Both the position numbers and the translations under genes were made by a program. 64,000 nucleotides of DNA, taken from Roseinatronobacter alkalisoli (GTDB lineage Bacteria > Pseudomonadota > Alphaproteobacteria > Rhodobacterales > Rhodobacteraceae). Below are positions 59,296-64,000 of this stretch, one piece after another. The stretch spans positions 1 to 64,000 of the forward strand of contig NZ_JAQZSM010000019.1 in assembly GCF_028745735.1 (NCBI RefSeq). The letters run 5' to 3'. How positions within the stretch are numbered: position 1 is the stretch's first letter; each line of letters begins with the position of its first letter. The notes under the pieces are model-generated. The model was given only the letters and a program-made list of their open reading frames with translations, was not told the DNA's origin and did not search any database.

Positions 59296-60394
59296 TGCGC
59301 AAATCCTTCTCGGTGCCGCCGATAGCGGCAATGGTGCGGGCAAGCGCGGCGGCCTCGTCACGGGTGACGTAACCGAACCGCGCCATGAAACTGCGGGTCT
59401 CGCCGGGGTGCAGCACTCCGACATTCCCCTTTGTCCTCTCGGCCAGATAGCCCTCTGGTTCGCAGGTGGACGGCAGGGCGAATGCCGCTACCTTTGCATC
59501 TGCGCCGTGCAATATCCAGCGCACCATATGCCCGAATTCCGCCGTGGCATAGGACATGGCGAACCCGTCGCCCTGGGGCCGTTCCAGCATTGCATGGGTC
59601 ATGCCCGCCGCGTCAGTGCCCGGCGCATCAACATAGATGACCTGCTCCGGGTTCCAGCGTTCCGGCTGGTCAAGCACGCGGCCCGCCTCCGGCATCCCGG
59701 AAAGTTCAGACAGGAAAGCGCGGTAGTCATCATTTGGGGTGACATGGGCCGGCACGTCAGTACGGACACGGGTCCGGCCGGTTGAGAAGGGCGCAGGCTG
59801 GTGGATGATCCCATTCGGAACGAATGCGAAATTTACATGCGCCATATACATCAGGTCCATCGGCAGCGCGGAGCGGTTCTCGACAACCATCCCCATGCCG
59901 ATGACTGTCCCCTCCCCCAGCGTGACTGACGGCCGGGCGCGGTAGTTCGGACCGAAACCCAGCACATGATCAACGTGACCACCGACGCGGATAACGGGCG
60001 CACCATCCTCCTGGCAAAATTCCAGATGTGCTGCGTCCATCCGTTTGCATGGCATTTCGCCATGCAGGGGGTGGTCATCTTCGGGGCCGGGACAGCCATT
60101 TGTCAAAATCCCGCTGTGATAAGCAAGGCAGCCATATGTTTCCACGATTGAATGCGCAGGGCGCGGCGCAGGAAAGGCGCTGTCCATAGTCAGACGCACA
60201 CCATCAAACACCGCATCCCAGATCATCTGGCCCATGAACGGCAGGACATCAACATGGCCGCGCGCGGTTGCTATGCGCAGCATCTCGATGTCAAGCCGGG
60301 TGCGCCAGGCGGTCACGGTAAATGCCGGACTGCGCGCAACTACATTCTCAGCGTGGTTGAACATCGCGGGTGTAAGGGGGATAGAAATTGTCAT
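59288..60394 (-). CDS. DUF4432 family aldose epimerase-like protein
   Basis: A 368-residue galactose-mutarotase-fold protein of the DUF4432 group. GHVDVLPFMGQMIWDAVFDG, GCLAYHSGILTNG and YLAERTKGNVGVLHPGETRSF are recognisable segments. It probably interconverts sugar anomers before phosphorylation. ATG at 60394 has AAGGGG upstream and lies 2 bp after the permease stop. Confidence 0.8.
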   Translation of the reverse strand: MTISIPLTPAMFNHAENVVARSPAFTVTAWRTRLDIEMLRIATARGHVDVLPFMGQMIWDAVFDGVRLTMDSAFPAPRPAHSIVETYGCLAYHSGILTNGCPGPEDDHPLHGEMPCKRMDAAHLEFCQEDGAPVIRVGGHVDHVLGFGPNYRARPSVTLGEGTVIGMGMVVENRSALPMDLMYMAHVNFAFVPNGIIHQPAPFSTGRTRVRTDVPAHVTPNDDYRAFLSELSGMPEAGRVLDQPERWNPEQVIYVDAPGTDAAGMTHAMLERPQGDGFAMSYATAEFGHMVRWILHGADAKVAAFALPSTCEPEGYLAERTKGNVGVLHPGETRSFMARFGYVTRDEAAALARTIAAIGGTEKDLRNG

Positions 60395-60396
60395 GT

Positions 60397-61419
60397 TCAA
60401 CGCCCCTTCCGGCTGCGCAATGCATTAAGCGCGATCACCACAATCAGGAATGCGCCCCAGACGAAGTTGATCAAATGGTTTGACACGCGCATCATCTGCA
60501 ACCCGGATGCCAGCAATGTCAGGGAAATCACAGCCAGCGCCACCCCCAGAACATTGCCCTTGCCGCCTGCGGGGTTGGTGCCGCCCAGCACCGCGATCAG
60601 CACAGCCTGCAACAGATAGGACGATCCATAGTCCGATTTGGCTGCGTTCGTTCGTGCCGACAGCAAAATCCCCGCCATCGCGGCAAGGCCGCCTGTCAGC
60701 ATATAGGAAAAAACGATCATGCGCCCCTTCTCTATCCCGGTATAGATCGCGGCCTTCGGGTTCGTGCCGATAAGTTTCAGCCGCAACCCGAATGATGTAC
60801 GCGACAGCAGAAGCGACAGCCCGACGCATAACACCACGAACAGGACGAACGGCACCGGAATCGCCGCGATTTTGCCGTTGCCAAGCCAGGTCCATGCCGG
60901 GGGGAAACCCACGATAGCCGGGCCGCCGGTTAACACCAGACACAGGCCGATGAACACCTGCCCGGTGCCAAGCGTCGCCAGAATGGGCGTTATCTTCAGC
61001 CCTGAAATCAAAAGCCCGTTCACAAGCCCCGCAAGCACACCAACAAGCAGCCCCACCCCCACACCAAAGATCACCGCGCCGGAACCAAGCGCCCCGACGC
61101 CCGCCTCACCCGCGAGGTAGCCGAACACGGTGCCCGCCGTTATCCCGGCAAGGTTCGCAACCCCCACAATCGACAGGTCAATCCCGCCGGTCAGCATTGC
61201 GATCATCATCGCAATGGCCAGAATGCCAAGCTCCGGCATGAAAAAGGCCATCGACTCGAAATTATAGGAAGACATGAACATCTGCGGGCGAAGCGCGGTC
61301 ATCGTCGCAAGGATCAGCAGGCAGATCACGCCAAGCTGGATGTTTGTATGGGAACTGGCCCTGATAAGGCGCTGGCCAAACGATTCCTCCGTCGTGCCTG
61401 TAGCATTGGTCTGGCTCAT
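60397..61419 (-). CDS. Sugar ABC transporter permease (RbsC-like) 1
   Basis: A 340-residue permease with about ten helices. LTGGIDLSIVGVANLAGITAG is the RbsC signature and FGLRLKLIGTNPKAAIYTGI the coupling region. This is the second of two permeases, which suggests a heterodimer as in some ribose-type or AI-2-type importers. The operon order is binding protein, ATPase, permease, permease. Confidence 0.88.
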   Translation of the reverse strand: MSQTNATGTTEESFGQRLIRASSHTNIQLGVICLLILATMTALRPQMFMSSYNFESMAFFMPELGILAIAMMIAMLTGGIDLSIVGVANLAGITAGTVFGYLAGEAGVGALGSGAVIFGVGVGLLVGVLAGLVNGLLISGLKITPILATLGTGQVFIGLCLVLTGGPAIVGFPPAWTWLGNGKIAAIPVPFVLFVVLCVGLSLLLSRTSFGLRLKLIGTNPKAAIYTGIEKGRMIVFSYMLTGGLAAMAGILLSARTNAAKSDYGSSYLLQAVLIAVLGGTNPAGGKGNVLGVALAVISLTLLASGLQMMRVSNHLINFVWGAFLIVVIALNALRSRKGR

Positions 61420-61431
61420 ATCCTGTCCCCC

Positions 61432-62409
61432 TCAGACAAGCGCGCGGCGGTCGCGCAACGCCGTCACCGCCACCGCGCAGATCAGCATGCCGCCAACGAC
61501 GACCCGCTGCCATGTCGTGTCTATCCCCATCAGGATCAACGAGTTCTGGATCATCACAAGGATGAACACCCCCAGCACCGTGCCCATAACCGTGCCACGC
61601 CCCCCGAAGATAGACGCCCCGCCAAGCACCACAGCCGCAATCACATCAAGTTCCAGCCCCACGAAATCGCGCGGGTTGGCAAGCCAGATCATCGACGAAT
61701 GCAGAAGCCCCGCAAAACCGGCCAGCGCCCCCGCAGTGCAATAAACGAATATCATTGTACGCCCAGTCTTGAACCCCACGCGCTTCGCGGCCTCGGGGTC
61801 GGCGCCATAGGCATATACCGACCGCCCGATCATGGTCCGCGTCAGTATCAGATGAATGCTGATGGCAATGACGATGTAGACCACAATCATCGCGGACAAC
61901 CCGAATGTCGTGCCGTTGGCGCGTTCCAACGTCACAATATTCGCGCGACCAACCTCGATCAGGGCTTCGGGCATCTGGTTGATGTTGACATTCGAGGTGC
62001 CGACCAGCCCCAGAACAAGGCCACGGACCACCGATGCCGTGCCAAGCGTAACAATCAGCGGGATCATGTGAAACTTGTGGATGATGCCCGCATTCATCAG
62101 CCCCAGCAGCGCCCCGATAGCGGTCGCGCACAGGAAGGGAATGATCACCCCGTCAAAATCCAGCGCCACCATTGTCCGCACGACCAGATACATGGCCGCC
62201 ACGGCGAACGCAGTAAACGAAACATCTATCCCGCCGGAAATCATGATCAGCAACACCCCCAAAGCCATCAGGCCGATGACCACGTTTGACTTCAGCAGGC
62301 TGAAGATGTTCGGGAGTTGCCAGAAGGCGGGATTGATGAGTCCGATAAACACCATCGCGGCCACCAGTATCAGCGCGATCACCACATCGGTATTGCTGAA
62401 CAGTTTCAT
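61432..62409 (-). CDS. Sugar ABC transporter permease (RbsC-like) 2
   Basis: A 325-residue permease. [20 protein letters not shown] is the RbsC signature, and [17 protein letters not shown] the coupling region. It overlaps the ATPase gene by 4 bp and lies 12 bp before permease 1. It is clearly related to but diverged from that partner. Confidence 0.88.
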   Translation of the reverse strand: MKLFSNTDVVIALILVAAMVFIGLINPAFWQLPNIFSLLKSNVVIGLMALGVLLIMISGGIDVSFTAFAVAAMYLVVRTMVALDFDGVIIPFLCATAIGALLGLMNAGIIHKFHMIPLIVTLGTASVVRGLVLGLVGTSNVNINQMPEALIEVGRANIVTLERANGTTFGLSAMIVVYIVIAISIHLILTRTMIGRSVYAYGADPEAAKRVGFKTGRTMIFVYCTAGALAGFAGLLHSSMIWLANPRDFVGLELDVIAAVVLGGASIFGGRGTVMGTVLGVFILVMIQNSLILMGIDTTWQRVVVGGMLICAVAVTALRDRRALV

Positions 62410-63923
62410 GCCGTTTCCTTCCGGGTCACGCTGGCCAGTGCGGTTTCCAGCGCTTCTTCGGTCAGTGCATCACCGGAGAATTCGCCGGTCAGACGACCAT
62501 CTTCCATGGTAAACACGCGGTTGCAATTGGCCGCCAGTTCAGGAAGATCATCCGAAATCATAAGAACCGCCAACCCTTTGTCGTGGGCAAGCCCGTGTAT
62601 AATGCTGTGAATCTGCTCCTTAGACCCGACGTCGACACCGACAGTTGGCCCGTTCAGGATAAGCAGGCGCGCATCAGTCATCAGCCAGCGTCCGATCACC
62701 ACGCGCTGCTGATTGCCGCCTGACAGTGTTGAAACCGGCACCTCGGTCCCCGGCGCGGCAATTTGCATGTCCCTGAACATTTTCCCGGTCTCTGACCGTG
62801 CGCGCATATGGTTCAGCCAAAGCCGTGGTGCATAGCGGTCCATTGCTGCGGAAATGGCATTGTCGCGGATAGACCGGTTCAGAAACAACCCTTCAGACAG
62901 GCGATCTTCGGGCACATAGGCCACGCCTGCCCTGATCGCATCGGAAACCGAAGCCGGGGCAAGGGGGCGGCCATCCACCTCCATCCTGCCGGTCACGTCC
63001 TGACGCAGACCAAAGATTGCCTTGGCCAGTCGCGTGCGCCCGGCCCCGATCAGGCCCGACAGCCCCACCACCTCACCGGGCATAAGCCGCAGCGACACAT
63101 CATGCACGCTGTCGCCGACGCTTACGCCCTCAAGCAACAGTCGCGGTGTCGCCTGCGGATCAAATGCGGGCGCAGTGAAATGGCCGGTATTCAGGTCGCG
63201 CCCGGTCATGGCGCGGGTAATCGCGCGTTCATCGAATTCGCCGATAGGCCCTTCAGCCACCTTTCTGCCGTTACGGAATACGGTCAGGGCTTCGCTGATT
63301 TCAAGCATCTCGCGCATTTTGTGGCTGACGAACAATATCGCGATTCCCTGCTGCTGCAGGTCACGGACAATGCGGAACAACCGCGCCACCTCGCGGCCTG
63401 TAAGTGCGGTTGTCGGTTCGTCCATGATGATAAGTCGCGCCTCTGCCAGAACGGCGCGGGCAATGGCCACAATCTGGCGCCCGGCGGCGGGCAGCGTTTC
63501 CACAGTCGCATCAAGATCAAGGTCCACATCCAGCCGGTCCAGCACCTCGCGCGCCATTTCGCGCCCGCGCCGCCAGTTCACAATTTTCTGTCTCTCGCGC
63601 AGAAATGTGTTCAGGAACAGGTTTTCGACAACTTTCAGCGTCGGGAAAAGTGACAGATCCTGATATATGACCTGCACCCCCTGCCCGATAGATATCGCGG
63701 GATCAAGCTGATCCATGGCTTTTCCATCGATCAGAATCTCGCCCGCATCGGGCTGGTAGACGCCCGACATAATCTTGATAAGCGTGGATTTGCCAGAGCC
63801 GTTCTCTCCGGCGAGGCAGCGGATCTGCGCGCGATCGATTGTCATCGACACATTGTCAAGCGCGCGAACGCCACCGAAACGCTTCGAAATGCCCCGAAGC
63901 TCTATCAGGGGGGGGAACGCCAT
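62406..63923 (-). CDS. Sugar ABC transporter ATP-binding protein (RbsA-like, double ATPase)
   Basis: A 505-residue protein with two ATPase halves. The first has Walker [11 protein letters not shown] (about 38-47) and [13 protein letters not shown]. The second has the degenerate P-loop [10 protein letters not shown] and the signature [15 protein letters not shown], as usual for RbsA/XylG. ATG at 63923 has GGAGG about 8 nt upstream; the frame remains open to 63965 through the hairpin, which is unlikely to be translated. It energises the two permeases. Confidence 0.92.
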   Translation of the reverse strand: MAFPPLIELRGISKRFGGVRALDNVSMTIDRAQIRCLAGENGSGKSTLIKIMSGVYQPDAGEILIDGKAMDQLDPAISIGQGVQVIYQDLSLFPTLKVVENLFLNTFLRERQKIVNWRRGREMAREVLDRLDVDLDLDATVETLPAAGRQIVAIARAVLAEARLIIMDEPTTALTGREVARLFRIVRDLQQQGIAILFVSHKMREMLEISEALTVFRNGRKVAEGPIGEFDERAITRAMTGRDLNTGHFTAPAFDPQATPRLLLEGVSVGDSVHDVSLRLMPGEVVGLSGLIGAGRTRLAKAIFGLRQDVTGRMEVDGRPLAPASVSDAIRAGVAYVPEDRLSEGLFLNRSIRDNAISAAMDRYAPRLWLNHMRARSETGKMFRDMQIAAPGTEVPVSTLSGGNQQRVVIGRWLMTDARLLILNGPTVGVDVGSKEQIHSIIHGLAHDKGLAVLMISDDLPELAANCNRVFTMEDGRLTGEFSGDALTEEALETALASVTRKETA

Positions 63924-63942
63924 GGAAGACCTCCGGAAATAT

Positions 63943-63972
63943 GGACGCGGCACACCTGGCCGCACCGCGTCC
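63943..63972 (-). terminator. Intercistronic hairpin after sugar-binding protein gene
   Basis: GGACGCGG (63943-63950) and CCGCGTCC (63965-63972) form an 8-bp perfect stem with a 14-nt loop. It lies between the stop at 63980 and the ATPase start at 63923, as in the other binding-protein operons here. Confidence 0.5.
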
Positions 63973-63979
63973 TGAACGA

Positions 63980-64000
63980 TCAGAAGTCGTACTGATCCAT
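63980..64000 (-). CDS. C-terminal end of a sugar ABC substrate-binding protein (runs off right edge)
   Basis: The last six codons before a minus-strand TGA (63982-63980) read M-D-Q-Y-D-F, an ending like those of rhamnose/AI-2-type binding proteins (Y/F-D-F). The position, just before the ATPase and hairpin, is where the binding-protein gene is expected. The evidence is short, so this is tentative. Confidence 0.4.
   Translation of the reverse strand: MDQYDF

Overview
The window looks like a chromosomal segment from an alphaproteobacterium of the Rhodobacteraceae (roseobacter/halophilic type). This is inferred from the high GC, the dense TRAP, tripartite-tricarboxylate (TTT) and ABC transport operons, the ectoine hydroxylase, an ALDH16-type enzyme of a kind known from Loktanella, and protein style. 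No rRNA, tRNA, CRISPR array or intact insertion sequence was seen. It is mainly an accessory catabolic region with a stress-gene block in the middle.

Region 1 (1-20.5 kb) is a sugar-acid-like catabolic cluster organised around a GntR/IdnR-like LacI regulator (4234-5250). Four near-identical 14-bp dyads (TGATAACGATATCA type) lie at 2425, 5458, 8765 and 12756, each in a divergent or upstream promoter region. They would place most of the cluster under one regulator: hydroxyacid dehydrogenase / idonate dehydrogenase / IlvD-type dehydratase on the minus strand, two SDRs, a tartronate-semialdehyde-reductase-like enzyme, a TRAP transporter in the unusual order P-M-Q, an alpha/beta hydrolase, an aldo/keto reductase, two paralogous small dimeric-barrel proteins, a ketopantoate-reductase-like enzyme and a family-5 ABC importer. 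A DUF2268 metallopeptidase and an FAD monooxygenase follow. The substrate is unknown.

Region 2 (20.5-32.1 kb) holds a YehZYXW/OsmF-type betaine ABC importer on the minus strand, then a tight plus-strand fatty-acid oxidation operon (FadE-, FadI- and FadJ-like, acetyl-CoA hydrolase/transferase). Region 3 (32.5-36.1 kb) is a minus-strand operon: membrane-anchored triheme cytochrome c, Tat-exported flavin amine oxidase, monoheme cytochrome c. It is probably a periplasmic amine dehydrogenase respiring through cytochromes.

Region 4 (36.1-45.1 kb) is a stress/envelope block: MgtC-like protein, a Na+/solute symporter interrupted by an in-frame TGA, DUF1622, ectoine hydroxylase, Cys-rich and other small proteins, and a long general-stress SDR. 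Eight promoters in 8 kb share GGAAC-N16-(C/T)GTT, matching the alphaproteobacterial EcfG general-stress promoter. The block ends in a 5'-truncated PRC-barrel gene abutting the next catabolic module.

Region 5 (45.1-54.6 kb) encodes an aldonate-to-2-oxoglutarate pathway: IlvD dehydratase, DHDPS-family dehydratase, semialdehyde dehydrogenase, RraA-like protein and TctABC transporter, with two FCD-GntR regulators whose promoters each carry a TAATATATTA palindrome. Region 6 (54.8-64 kb, minus strand, running off the right edge) is a deoxyribose/ribose-type operon: ABC importer, DUF4432 epimerase, PfkB sugar kinase, DeoC aldolase and ALDH16.
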